A stretch of DNA of 64,000 bases from Scytalidium lignicola. Lineage: Eukaryota > Ascomycota > Leotiomycetes. The position numbers were made by a program, and so were the translations under genes. A model generated the notes under the pieces. The model ran no database searches. It was not told where the DNA came from and worked only from the letters and a program-made list of their open reading frames with translations. Shown piece by piece: positions 12,137 to 22,908 of the stretch. Every line of letters starts with the position of its first letter. The stretch's first letter is position 1. The stretch spans positions 248,001 through 312,000 of the forward strand of contig NCSJ02000004.1 of NCBI GenBank assembly GCA_002812745.2, given 5' to 3'.

Positions 12137-13758
12137 ATGGCCATGGTCGTAGCTGAGAAAGATGTTGATTATAGCATCAAACCAGAAGCTATAACTCCAG
12201 CCATCGACACGAGCTCTTGGCCTTTACTTTTGAAGAACTATAACAAATGTAAGCGTGAAAGTCCCTGTTTGAAACAATGGATTTCTTCTAACATAATGTA
12301 CAGTACTTGTTCGAACTGGCCATTTCACACCCATTCCCAGTGGCTGTACCCCACTCAAGCGTGACTTGAAATCCTACATTAGCTCTGGGGTTATAAACTT
12401 GGACAAACCTTCAAATCCTTCCAGTCATGAGGTTGTCGCGTGGGTCAAGCGTATGCTAAGGTAAAATTGAATTCTACTCTCTTATATTGTACATGTCCTA
12501 ACATTAATCCAGAGTTGAGAAGACTGGTCACAGCGGTACTCTAGATCCTAAAGTTACAGGATGCTTGATTGTCTGCATTGATCGAGCAACAAGACTGGTA
12601 AAATCGCAGCAAGGAGCTGGAAAGGAGTATGTCTGCGTCATCCGACTTCACGATAAGCTTCCTGGTGGAGAAGCCCAGTTCGCTCGAGCTTTAGAGACTC
12701 TTACTGGTGCTCTGTTCCAGCGCCCGCCTTTGATCTCGGCTGTCAAGCGTCAGCTTCGTATTCGTACAATCCATGAGAGCAAGCTGTATGAGTTCGATAA
12801 TGATAGACATTTGGGTGTCTTCTGGGTCAGCTGTGAGGCGGGAACCTACATCCGTACACTATGTGTGCATCTGGGGCTGTTGTTGGGTGTTGGAGCGCAT
12901 ATGCAAGAACTGAGACGAGTTCGAAGTGGTGCTATGGACGAGCAGGATAACATGGTCACATTACACGATGTACTGGACGCACAATGGATGATGGATAATA
13001 CGCGTGATGAGTCTTACCTCCGGAAAGTTATCTCACCATTGGAATCGCTGCTCACCACCTACAAGAGAATCGTGGTCAAGGATAGTGCTGTTAATGCGGT
13101 ATGCTACGGTGCAAAGTTGATGATTCCTGGTTTACTCAGATATGGTAAGTCTGATATGCATTTATTGAGTGGCAGATCTCTAACATATACTACAGAGGAA
13201 GGAATTGAGGTCCATGAAGAAGTTGTTCTTATGACTACGAAGGGAGAAGCTATTGCTCTGGGCATTGCTCAAATGTCGACTGTTGAACTCTCAACTTGCG
13301 ATCACGGTGTGGTGGCCAAAGTCAAGCGCTGTATCATGGAGCGTGATCTCTACCCAAGACGATGGGGTCTTGGACCAGTCGCACTGGAAAAGAAGAAGAT
13401 GAAGGCGGATGGTAAACTCGACAAATACGGTAGACCAAATGAGGCTACCCCTGCGAAATGGAATGCCGGGTACAAGGACTACAATGCACCAATAGATGGC
13501 TCAGCTCCGACAGCTGTTCCCGCCGTTGCTGCTACCCCCGATACTGCTCCAGCCGCAGCACCGTCATCCACCATTGATCCAGATGTATCAATGATTAGCA
13601 ACGGGACAGACGATGCAGTGAAGAAGCGCAAGAGACACGAAGGCGAGACAGCAGAGGAGAAAGCCGAGAGGAAGAGAAAGAAGAAGGAGAAGAAGGAGAA
13701 GAAGGAGAAGGGAAAGAAAGAAGGCAAGAAGACAGAAGAGAGTGAGGATAGCGAATAG
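12137..13758 (+). CDS. CBF5: H/ACA snoRNP pseudouridine synthase Cbf5 (dyskerin)
   Basis: Catalytic subunit of box H/ACA snoRNPs, which converts uridine to pseudouridine in rRNA in the nucleolus. Exons 12137-12248, 12304-12460, 12513-13144 and 13196-13758 give 487 residues. [20 protein letters not shown] and [14 protein letters not shown] open the TruB domain. The catalytic aspartate lies in [14 protein letters not shown], at about residue 101. A PUA domain follows at about 273-345, and the tail is a lysine/glutamate run ([18 protein letters not shown]), typical of fungal Cbf5. The start [19 protein letters not shown] suits the family. The third intron (13145-13195) is 51 nt and has no stop in frame, so simple ORF reading inserts 17 residues into the PUA domain; spliced, the protein reads [14 protein letters not shown] as in relatives. 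Confidence 0.95.
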
Positions 13759-14486
13759 TTTGGTGCAAGTGAAAAAAAAAATTTATAACCAAGGCTATGG
13801 GGCTAATTTGTCAGTTTCTCGGCCCTTCCAGGATATCAGGTTGGGCTGCATCTGAAAAGAAATACTGCATATTTTGTCAGGGCGTTATCCCCCTTTTTGN
13901 TTTTTTGTTCTTTTTTTTTTTGTGTGTATGTAAAAGGATAGGTAAACTGGAGTTTATTGGATGTCAATACAAAAGGAAAAAGTTCACATGATCTAAGTTG
14001 GCTCTATTTCATTTTGGTATGTCAGACAGTTGTCTTTGAACTAAGTTCTTTATAGATGACGTAGATTGGTGAAATATGCTCCAATTGCCAATACTAAGAC
14101 AAGGAAAGAAAATGCGCTGTAGTGTTTGCGGCGATGTAAAGTTTAAAGTATGAAACATGGTGGTTTTCTTTTCATTCTTTCTCATTTCTAGAGTACTGCT
14201 AGGGTTAATCCCTAAAATTATTCATCATTACAAGATTCTATAGATATCCATTCGCGCAAAGAAGNTTTTTTTTCCCCCAGCCAAAAAGGCCTTCTATCAT
14301 CACCTTAACTCCTGAACACACACACAAAATGAATATGTTCCAACACCAGACAAATGCAATAACAAATACACTACTCGCCCGTAAGACCACCAGTCCCATA
14401 CGCTGCACTAGCCAAGATGGTATCTTATCGATTTCTGTTTTTTTCTTTCATTTCAATAAGGAGTTTGTCATCCACTGGTCCAGATT
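13759..14486. other. Intergenic between convergent CBF5 and GT32 gene
   Basis: Shared 3' region of two convergent genes. Contains T-rich runs with N at 13900 and 14265. No gene recognised. Confidence 0.6.
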
Positions 14487-15549
14487 TCATGCCATTCGAT
14501 CCAGCAATTCATATCTCTCCTTGCCGGCAATTTTCCTCCATAAACTGAACCTCTTCCTACCACCAGAAGCTCTTGCAGACTTAGAAAAGGACCTGGTCCA
14601 CAGAAACCAGAGGCAGAATCCTACTACACCAGCAACTGCGAATCCGGTGACGGTGAGTAAGAGCCAGTGCTTCCCCATCCAGAAGATAGTCTGTGCGTCT
14701 TTACCATGCCAGCTACTACCCTTGGAGATGTTGAAGAAGCTCCATGGGTGGTTGCGGTACTCATCGGGCATTAAGACGCGGACGTGTTCCTCCAGGGGTC
14801 GCTCTTCGCGCATGTATTCCTTCCACACAACCGATAAGAAGAGCGGGCCAGTGCTATACATGATTGTGATGTATGGCATGCCCCAATTCCGATTGTAGTA
14901 TTGCAGAGACTCAATCACGCGCAGGAAGAAAGGATGTTGGGGAACGGCGCCCATGGCATCGTTGCTGATTCCCGTGGGCACGGTTCTTCGCACCCAGGCT
15001 GGATAGCTGAGAAGTGGGTCCAGTCGTCGGTTGCATCCATCGTCCAAGTCAATGTAGATACCACCGTAGTGGGCGAGGACGAAGTAACGGATGGCGTCAG
15101 CTCGCTCGATGGGGAAGGGGTAGTTGTCAAAGGTATCAAGGAACCAAGGGTATTCGGCGGCGATGAACTCTCGTGAAGCTTTATCGGTCCACAGCTGTTG
15201 CGGGCGCACATGGTTAGTTTTCTAATTGCGAATGGTAGATCAATTGGACTGCAAAAGATGGCTAAAATACCTTGTACTCATAATCCTGATGGAGATCTAG
15301 ACAGGCCTGCTGCCCTGCTTTCCATTGCTCAGGGATAGAACTGTTGATATAGGTCTGATGGATGATCTTGGGGATTACAAAGGTCTTGTTGTCTATGAGC
15401 TCGGAGCCTGGTGCTGGGATCTCGGCGCGGTGAATGGCATCGGCAGAAGCATCCTCGAAGAGGAGGGATATGAGGGTGCTGCAGGCATTGACCAGGAGAC
15501 CGATGATAAACAGGTTGACAACAATGAAGGCAGCAGTTGCGCGACGCAT
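14487..15549 (-). CDS. GT32 inositolphosphoceramide mannosyltransferase (Sur1/Csg1-like)
   Basis: Golgi glycosyltransferase of family 32 that adds mannose from GDP-mannose to inositolphosphoceramide, giving MIPC. Exons 15549-15271 and 15194-14487 give 328 residues. A membrane anchor (AAFIVVNLFIIGLLVNA) is followed by IPKIIHQTYINSSIPEQW, RADAIRYFVLAHYGGIYID and the metal-binding DXD in DLDDGCNRRLDPLL. NWGMPYITIMYSTGPLFLS is typical of the Sur1 group. A second hydrophobic segment (LLLTVTGFAVAGVVGFCLWF) lies near the C-terminus. An upstream Met at 15615 is possible. The GDP-mannose carrier, which imports its likely donor substrate, is encoded 3.4 kb away. The lipid substrate is inferred from family resemblance. 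Confidence 0.88.
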
Positions 15550-16957
15550 ACTGAAGGGTGAGAAGGAGTGTGCGAGAGAAAGGGAGCGGGTATTGGCGTA
15601 GGAGACAGAGGTCAAGAGAGAGCGTGTATGTGAGTAGATGCGAGGGAGTGTGTGTGGATATAAAAATAGGTAAATTAGACGCCAAGGGATGGTTTAAGTG
15701 GATATCCCAATATCCCCTATTTGGCAAGAATTTGTTTTTTTAATTCAAGAGACGACCATTGATCACGAGAAGAACTTGGCCATGCTCGTGAGAAGGCGAC
15801 GGATAAGGGAGAGTATGATGAAGAGTAAGAGAGAGAGCGAAATTCCCTAGTAAGCCATGACAGCAAGATAAGAGGCAATATTAGAGAGGGTTGTGAGAGA
15901 AAGAAGGGGACCTTGGTGGACTGGCTTTGGGTTGGCGTGGTTGGCGTGTTGGATTTGGGGGGAGCAGTGACATTCCACTCGGGGCAATCATAGGACCGAT
16001 GTGCGACGACTTTTCGATCATAGGTATGTCAAATGAGTGCCGAGCTAGTAATTTACAGCACTCCTGCCTTTCTCACGCGCATGGAGGCACCGACCAGCCG
16101 ATTTGACGGGGTCGCGGTGGCGAATGATGACCCGCGGCTGAAGCACGACGCGTAAGGTACGGGAAAAGCTTGCTGCGATCGCACCGGCTTTCTGCGACAC
16201 AACTTGGCTGCAAACTCGCGCGACTTGCACAAGACTGCACAGCCCCAAACGCACAAACCTAAACAACTCACCGCTCAAACCAGTCCGCATCAGGCCAAGC
16301 GTTGCACAGCAATTACGCACAACACCCAAAGTTTCCTTAATTAACACTTTGTACTGTACTGTACGTAACGTACATAAATACGGAGGTCGCGGTAATATGG
16401 AACCGGATTTACGCCAAGGCGCTAATTATTTGGCGCCAGAAATGCCCTTTGGTTACGGCACGCAGAACTAGCGTCTTGGCGCAGGGCAGTCTGGTAACGT
16501 TTTACCGCAACCTCCGTACGTAAATCATAGTACCGGTACTGTACCTCCGTAATACACTACAATTCCCAAACACATTTATTGTTCTAAACATAGATAAGCT
16601 TCCATCACCAGCCCAGAACCATACCCATTTTGAAAACCGTTGAAGTTTATTCCCATCCCCGTCTTAATTTTATTTCTACAGTCGTACAGCAGTCAAGTAG
16701 AGTACAAAGATGGTGTCACATACCCTCCGTGGACCACACCACGCACTGCATACCGGATATGATTATCAAACGCTGCATACCGAGGCACCAGGCAGCACCG
16801 CATTCACATTTCGACCTGTGATAACCATCCAGAATGACATTGAGGCCGCGTGCTCTCGCTCTCATTTCGGAGTAAATTGGTTACCAACTCTTTTAATTAT
16901 TCTCGGGCTCGCACTGCCTGATCATACCGTACTGTATCGTCAGCATTGTCACCATCG
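15550..16957. other. Intergenic with GTAC-rich repeats
   Basis: 1.4 kb between the GT32 gene and MMM1. The first half is purine-rich (AGAGAGAGA-like). The second half has several GTACGTA/CCTCCGTA motifs and an imperfect inverted repeat, listed separately. No gene recognised. Confidence 0.55.
16379..16518. repeat. Inverted repeat with CCTCCGTA arms
   Basis: The 17-base arm at 16379-16395 (TACGGAGGTCGCGGTAA) is the reverse complement of 16502-16518 except for one C/T difference. The spacer is 106 bases and shows further weak self-complementarity (CGCCAAGGCGCTA against CGCCAAGACGCTA read on the other strand). Another CCTCCGTA follows at about 16545 and one at about 20627. It could be a small MITE-like remnant. 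Confidence 0.6.
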
Positions 16958-18226
16958 TCAGGTCATTGGCAGTCCTGGCATGCTTCCAGGCATCGCGTAG
17001 TTTGCGCCTTCGTGGGGCCGTCTCCTCCACCGCAGTCCTTCCGCCTCCACGCTCTCGAGCTCAGCCCGTGCTCGTGCTTCGGCCTCGGCCTCAATCTCGC
17101 GCCGCGCCTCGTCCCTCAGGTCCCGTTGAATCTCTTTGCCCTGTGCTCGACTCAGGCTGGACGGCTCCGATCCTGCATTGGCATGGCCATCACCAGCACT
17201 GCTACTACTACTCCCACCACCTCCTCCACGCGTGTTCTTCTTCCGCGGCCAGAGACTCGGTAGTTCAATCTGTTGGAAACGAGGTTCGACGCATCGTTCG
17301 TCAAACCACGTGTGTAACCGTGCTTCCACCAGCTGCGCGATCTTAGGTACGTCCTGGAGCCGTGATCGACTTCCCACGAGGCTGCGAATCGAGAGATCCA
17401 GCCGGTAATCGTCTAGAAAACTGAAGGCCAGGCAAGTCGGCGTGGAATTGACTGCACTTCCTGGAATGAATGAGATAGATAACGTGCCACTAAACCGCAC
17501 CACAGAGACTGCCAATGCCACCGGAAGCACCGCAACCAGTGGTCGAGGATAGTTCAGTAATAGCTTAGTTTCCAGCCCCAGTGTAATGAAGTCGCTGAGA
17601 TCAACATCCATCCGTGCCTGCAATCGCCCATGTTCGCGTCCTGCACTTCCTCCATCCCCTCCTCGCCCAGTATTCAGTGTTAAGCCGTCCTCGTCTACCG
17701 GGATGACACGGCAGTTGCTGAAGATGGGGAAGTCCTCGCCCAGACTCAGCTCTGTAATCTTGATCTCATCGAGAAAGTCCGGCCTGGAGTTTGAATTCAA
17801 GGCCTTGGTGAGTGATGTTAAAATCGCATCGTCGTGTTGAGCATCGCTGCGCAATTGCGCTATAGTCTGTGCTATCAGCACGTTGAACCAGTCCAGACTT
17901 TCCGGTTGGTGACTGTCCACATTATAATAAGTCTTGCTCAGGATGGTCCCGATCGTCAATGGAGGTGGGTTTCGTAGAATACCCGATCTGGTTGTGCCCA
18001 GGTGAGGCGTCTGCCGAGAGGATGTACTTCGTAGAGAAAGGAGTGAGCGTTTGTGTGCCAGAGTCCTCGACCGTCGTTCGGTAGCTCGTAATGCGGCAGT
18101 GACGTCTGGAGACGGTGGATCACCGAATATAAAAAACTTGATGAATGCGCCGAGGATGAGAACGATCGAGAGTTGGCCAAGCAGGAGGCCATGTGTGAAT
18201 GAGAGACTGTTTGGGAGGAGGAACAT
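16958..18226 (-). CDS. MMM1: ERMES subunit Mmm1
   Basis: ER-anchored subunit of the ER-mitochondria encounter structure (with Mdm10, Mdm12, Mdm34), which moves phospholipid between ER and mitochondria. Intronless, 422 residues. A short lumenal N-terminus is followed by one membrane span ([20 protein letters not shown], about residues 15-34). The SMP lipid-binding domain starts around [20 protein letters not shown] and includes [35 protein letters not shown] and [20 protein letters not shown]. The C-terminal tail is arginine- and glutamate-rich. The family's usual length and the family start both fit. Found only in fungi and some protists. Confidence 0.95.
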   Translation of the reverse strand: MFLLPNSLSFTHGLLLGQLSIVLILGAFIKFFIFGDPPSPDVTAALRATERRSRTLAHKRSLLSLRSTSSRQTPHLGTTRSGILRNPPPLTIGTILSKTYYNVDSHQPESLDWFNVLIAQTIAQLRSDAQHDDAILTSLTKALNSNSRPDFLDEIKITELSLGEDFPIFSNCRVIPVDEDGLTLNTGRGGDGGSAGREHGRLQARMDVDLSDFITLGLETKLLLNYPRPLVAVLPVALAVSVVRFSGTLSISFIPGSAVNSTPTCLAFSFLDDYRLDLSIRSLVGSRSRLQDVPKIAQLVEARLHTWFDERCVEPRFQQIELPSLWPRKKNTRGGGGGSSSSSAGDGHANAGSEPSSLSRAQGKEIQRDLRDEARREIEAEAEARARAELESVEAEGLRWRRRPHEGANYAMPGSMPGLPMT

Positions 18227-18940
18227 GAGCTGGTGCTATTCAGACCCGCGAAGGAAAACGGTAGGGCAACGTGGCTTACGAAGATATAGCCTTTACAGGC
18301 ACATCAAGAGCGGACATGCTACGGAGCTGCCAACTTGCTCTCCGAGCTACAGTGCATTGCTAGTAGCTGACTTCAGTAAATTAATCTTTTTGACGCAAAC
18401 GGGTTTCGTTCCGCGTAGGGTTTCTCTTTTCTTAGCCTTACGAAAAGTTGAAGTGGTGACCGAGCTGCGAAGCGACGTCATTCGTCAAGAAGGGAACTAA
18501 CTTAGGCATTTCTAACCCCTTCCAAATGAACGTGTTTTTCACCCTCTAAATCATGATATTAATTTCTCTAGGGATTTTATATAGTTTTACTAGTGTAGCT
18601 AAGTCACAATGGTGGGAAATCCTGGCATAGTATTATAAATTATTGCAGTTTATGGCAATATATATTTTCAAAGTCCTACAAAACGCCCTAATTCCGCAAC
18701 CATCAGGCCAATCAGCCATGCTTAGAAGACATGCCTGTAAGCCTACCACCATTCTACTAAATAAAACTTGCAAAACAATATAATACAATAAAAACCAAGT
18801 TTCCACAACATATCCGCTATTACCCTCGGACATTGTCTAATATAAGTTATAGAGGTTCACACCCATTCAGGTGCTTAAAAGTGTTTCATCACCTTCAGGT
18901 CGGATTGAGAAAGGAATAACCAGATGCTCTATCTCTTTCT
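18227..18940. other. Intergenic
   Basis: Promoter of MMM1 and 3' flank of the GDP-mannose transporter. AT-rich from 18530 to 18820. No gene recognised. Confidence 0.55.
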
Positions 18941-20288
18941 TTATGAGTTTTGGGCGTCTCGGTTGCTCAGGGCACTCGCGCTCATCGTGGGCTGAGAGAT
19001 TGGCAAGGTCATCTTGCTCATCTGCTGTTGCCTTATTTTGGCCCAAGCATAAACAATACCGCTAACGAATCCAATAATAATAGCAGATACACTACCGAAA
19101 GTAACAGGAGCGGCAAAGAATATTAGCCCACTGACCGCAATGGGTAACTTGTTGAGTGCTCCGACCATGGAATAGGTAGTGGAGGAGGTGACACGGATAC
19201 ACCAAGCTGAACAATAAGAAATAAAGATCGTTGCGAGACCCGAATATATCATGCCAAGGATGAGACTATTTCTAGAATCAATTGGGAAATTCCTGAGAAT
19301 GTTATCCGAAGACCAGTCCTCAAATAACAAGGAACACACAACCAGAACGGGAATCGTCAGAAGGTTGTTGTAGAACATAGCTGGTTCAAAAGTTAGCCCC
19401 ATGTGAAATGAGTACAGGAGAGGAAATAACATACTGTCCCAATCCTTGAAGTTCATCTTTTTAATAACTTTTCTCATAGAAAGAACATATGCAGCGCTGC
19501 AAAACACATTCATTCCCATCCAAGCATAGCCAGCATTTAAGGTAGATAGTGCCTCAGCTGCTTCACCCATCTGACTCTCAACACTACCATAAAGAGCATG
19601 CTGGATATCGGCCCATGCAGCAACAACTGAACTGAGAACCATAAGACCAAACGAAAAGAGCGCCGATGCTGTGACACTGCCTCCAAACCATAGGACTTCG
19701 CCGTAGGCAATGACAATGATGGTCAAATTTTTGAATATAGTATAGACAGGAACGGACAGGAATTGAAGTGATTTGGTACTGGTGTATATCATTCCAACTA
19801 GAAGAAGAGAAATTGGAAACCCTGCGTTCTGTCAGCACCACCGAATCGACTCGAAACTGCATAAGGCTTACATGTCTTGGCTTTCTTATTATCAAAAGGC
19901 GCGATATTCGTGATGAGGCCCATATATTTACACGTAATAATAGCAATAATGCAGACAATAGACTAGATGCGCGTCAGAACCAATGCGTAGTAGGTCGGTA
20001 GCGGAAGAGAGTAGTTACCTGAACAGCTAGGTAAAAGAAATTTAGATTCCAATTCGTCCCTGAAACGCAATATTTGTTCGTCACAGTCATAGATATAGAA
20101 GACAGACAATATGCCAGAATCGAGATCGACGGATTGTTTGTGATTTGCGTCATATGTAGACCTCCGCTCGATTTCATAGATCTCGAAGAACCACTCGATT
20201 CTCGAAAAGACGGCGAGCGCTCACCAAACTTGCGCATCTCCAAGTCTGGCGTCCCAGAGCGATAATCTTCATTCTTCTTGTCATCCAT
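18941..20288 (-). CDS. VRG4: Golgi GDP-mannose transporter (Vrg4/GmtA)
   Basis: Antiporter that brings GDP-mannose into the Golgi lumen in exchange for GMP, feeding mannosylation of proteins and sphingolipids. Exon 1 (20288-20019) encodes a cytosolic tail and the first span ([20 protein letters not shown]). Exon 2 (about 19963-19872) gives [19 protein letters not shown]. Exon 3 starts [20 protein letters not shown]. The nucleotide-sugar motifs [12 protein letters not shown] and [16 protein letters not shown] are present, with about ten hydrophobic segments overall. An intron at 19381-19434 is 54 nt with no in-frame stop. Spliced, the protein reads FKDWDTMFYNN as in relatives, whereas unspliced reading adds 18 residues. 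Sur1-like GT32 lies nearby. Confidence 0.94.
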
Positions 20289-21011
20289 GATTGTTTATGT
20301 CCGAACCTTCAGAGCCGTAGGAAAAACTGTAGGGTATTGAGCAGAAAGGGGGGAACGGTGTTGACGAGTACTTCTAGCAGGTCGACAGCGAGACGGTATG
20401 AATGATCGTAAACCAAATCAGCATCAATCCTAATTCTATCAAGAATACAACGCTGCAGATAGGACTGCTCGGCTGCCGTGAATGTATTGTGCTGCTGAGA
20501 TGCTTGTTGGACACTAGAATACTGACGGGCCAAAGAGGGAATTATTTGGCTGTATGCAATCGCGAAATTTAGCCACGTACTTAAATTAGTGCCGAGGACA
20601 GGGGTAAGATTCGAGAGATACGTACCTCCGTACTCCGTACTCTCAACGCTTGATGCATGATTATTAAAGAAAGAACCAAGTTCCGCACATATAAAACTTC
20701 ACAGGAGGACTGCAATCGAAGGAATCTAAAATGATACTCTCTATATGAAATAACCAATTGTCCCACATCAGAACTAAGTGTTGCAGTTAGGTTTTGTTAG
20801 CAATCATGGATAGGTGGACCGTAGGCTTGGAGTGGCTAGTGCAATACAGGGGAAGTTCCTTACTCTCACACATCGTCGCCGTCAACATTTGCGGCAGCAA
20901 TCACCGACACCAACAATATTTTTTATAAGGCAAGATACTACGCTGTCTTGGATGAGAGGCTCGATTTTCTTCTATTTCTCCATTTTTCCGGTCGATTTTT
21001 AAACTCTCACT
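20289..21011. other. Divergent promoter region of VRG4 and PLP1-like gene
   Basis: Holds upstream DNA of both flanking genes. A CGTACCTCCGTACTCCGTAC tract lies near 20622-20641, a motif shared with the repeat at 16.4 kb. No gene recognised. Confidence 0.55.
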
Positions 21012-21701
21012 ATGGTAAATCTAGATTCGAAGGTAGCTTCAGTTCTAGACGCCTCTCATTCTGATGATGAGGATGCCCTCATTGCTGCCCTAGAGGAATC
21101 ATCTGAAACGGATGCATTTCGCGAACAGAGAATTCAACAACTACATTCCGAGTTCGTACGCGCAAAGCTTCAACAAGAGAAAGGCTTTGGTAACTACACC
21201 CAAATCAGGGAAGAGAAAACATTGATGGATTTAACGACTGAAATTAAACACGTGGTCGTGCACTTTGCAAAGGATGACTTTGCTCGATGTGGGGTCATGG
21301 ATAGGCATTTAGAGGTACTGTAGGATGGGTTACTGTTGAAGAACATTTCGGTCCTAATATTTAGCTAGGTATTGGCCCCAAAGCACTTTGACACGAGGTT
21401 TCTGAAGATGAATGTCGAGAATGCGCCTTTCTTGGTAACAAAACTCAAGGTTCAAGTATTGCCATGCGTTCTAGCATTTATTGATGGTATCTGCATCGAT
21501 AGAATTGTTGGGTTTGAGGGATTGGGCTATACACAGGACACGTTTACGACAAAGGACCTGGAGGCTAGGCTTCTTAGTTCTGGTGTGATACAGAGATCCA
21601 AAATTATTGGAAATGCCGGCAATGTGGATACTGTGGGCAAAGCCAGCAAAAGGAATGATGATTATGATGATGATGATGATGATGACGACGAGTGGGATTA
21701 A
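21012..21701 (+). CDS. Phosducin-like protein with thioredoxin fold (Plp1/TXNDC9-like)
   Basis: Small co-chaperone of the cytosolic chaperonin CCT, implicated in tubulin and actin folding. Exons 21012-21314 and 21369-21701 give 211 residues. The helical N-terminus (EDALIAALEESSETDAFREQ, RIQQLHSEFVRAKL) precedes a thioredoxin-like domain with VVVHFAKDDFARCGVMDRHL and LAPKHFDTRFLKMNVENAPF. The usual redox CxxC is replaced by DDFARC, as in this family. VLPCVLAFIDGICIDRIVGF and the acidic tail (a run of ten aspartates, then EWD) complete it. The intron is 54 nt. Confidence 0.9.
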
Positions 21702-22247
21702 TGAAAATGAATAACTCGAGCAAAAATATTGTCGTTGCTCTCCTTCCAGGCTGAAAGTGTCTTTCGATCAACAGCAAGGCTCCCTTTGGCTGGCAGAGTA
21801 TCCTGATTGGCTTGACAGTTTAAGAGGTGGAGCAGCAATCAGTGCAACCAATAAAATTCGTTAACTCTGAATATTTGCACAATGGAAATCACTCTGCCAG
21901 CCAAGAGGATCTGTCATCCAACATACTCCTGCTACCTGTAGTGGGAGCTTTAACCACAGTTGAAGACGTTAGACGCACTTTTGCGAAGATATTAACACTA
22001 GACGGAGAGAGTATGCAGATTGACCTTACTGGAACGAAGTTCTTGATTCCTGCTATATCTGATAGAATCGAGAGCTTAGTACAGTGGTAAGCAATCAATT
22101 TTTAATTAATTAATCAATTCTTGTGACATATATTCTTATCTTCTAACATTATATTTTCAATCGTAGTTTTTGTAATTTGTGATCAAAACCAGACTTGTGT
22201 CTACTTACTGCAAACTCACTAATACATGTTTTTATTCTCCCTTTTGG

Positions 22248-22386
22248 GTGAACACGCTTATTTACACCAAAACTCACCCACTTTACTAAGTAAAATCAAA
22301 ACGAATTGATACATAATTAACTAGTTGTAAAAAATGTAAAATTCAAGGCAAAGCGATTGAGTTTTGGTGTAAATAAGCGTGTTCAC
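22248..22386. repeat. MITE-like element with perfect 29-bp terminal inverted repeats
   Basis: Bases 22248-22276 (begins GTGAACACGCTTATTTACAC) are the exact reverse complement of 22358-22386 (ends TAAGCGTGTTCAC). The element is 139 bases, its centre AT-rich and not palindromic. I see no clear target-site duplication. The size and structure are those of a miniature inverted-repeat transposable element. Confidence 0.75.
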
Positions 22387-22864
22387 TCAGGCCCGTGCCC
22401 ACTTACTGTGGCTGTCGGCAAATTTCACTTTTAGGAGTAAAAAATGCCCTGGAGAGAACCTTACGCTGAAGTATTTCGTACTTACGTACACTAAAATTAT
22501 AGCACATTTCAGGCATCACATTCACTGAATATAGCCTCTACTACCATGGCAATCACCTACAGTAATTTTTACGGTCGTAAGTAGACTGCTACTCAGTGTA
22601 TTCTTAAATTTTGTAGCTCTTAGAATAAAATCAATTCAATCCTGTTAAACCATTCCCAACATTGTCCTCATTCAACGAAGCTAAAAATTAAATATGAAAT
22701 ATGAGCCGCTGCCAAATGAGCCACTTATATGTTACACTATGCCATTTTTAATGGAATTTTCTATGATTTAATTGCATTCTAGAGGCTGTAAACTTATTGT
22801 TGGTAGATTATTCGTCTGTAGTCACGTGCTGGGCACGTGCAGTGTAGACTAGTCTAGATTAGGC

Positions 22865-22908
22865 AATGGGAGCTTACGGAGCTGTTACAGCTCCGTAACG
22901 CTCCCATT
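22865..22908. repeat. Hairpin-forming palindrome
   Basis: AATGGGAGC + TTACGGAGCTG pairs with CAGCTCCGTAA + GCTCCCATT around a TTA loop, with one unpaired C: a 20-bp stem. It is not next to any recognised gene end. Confidence 0.7.
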
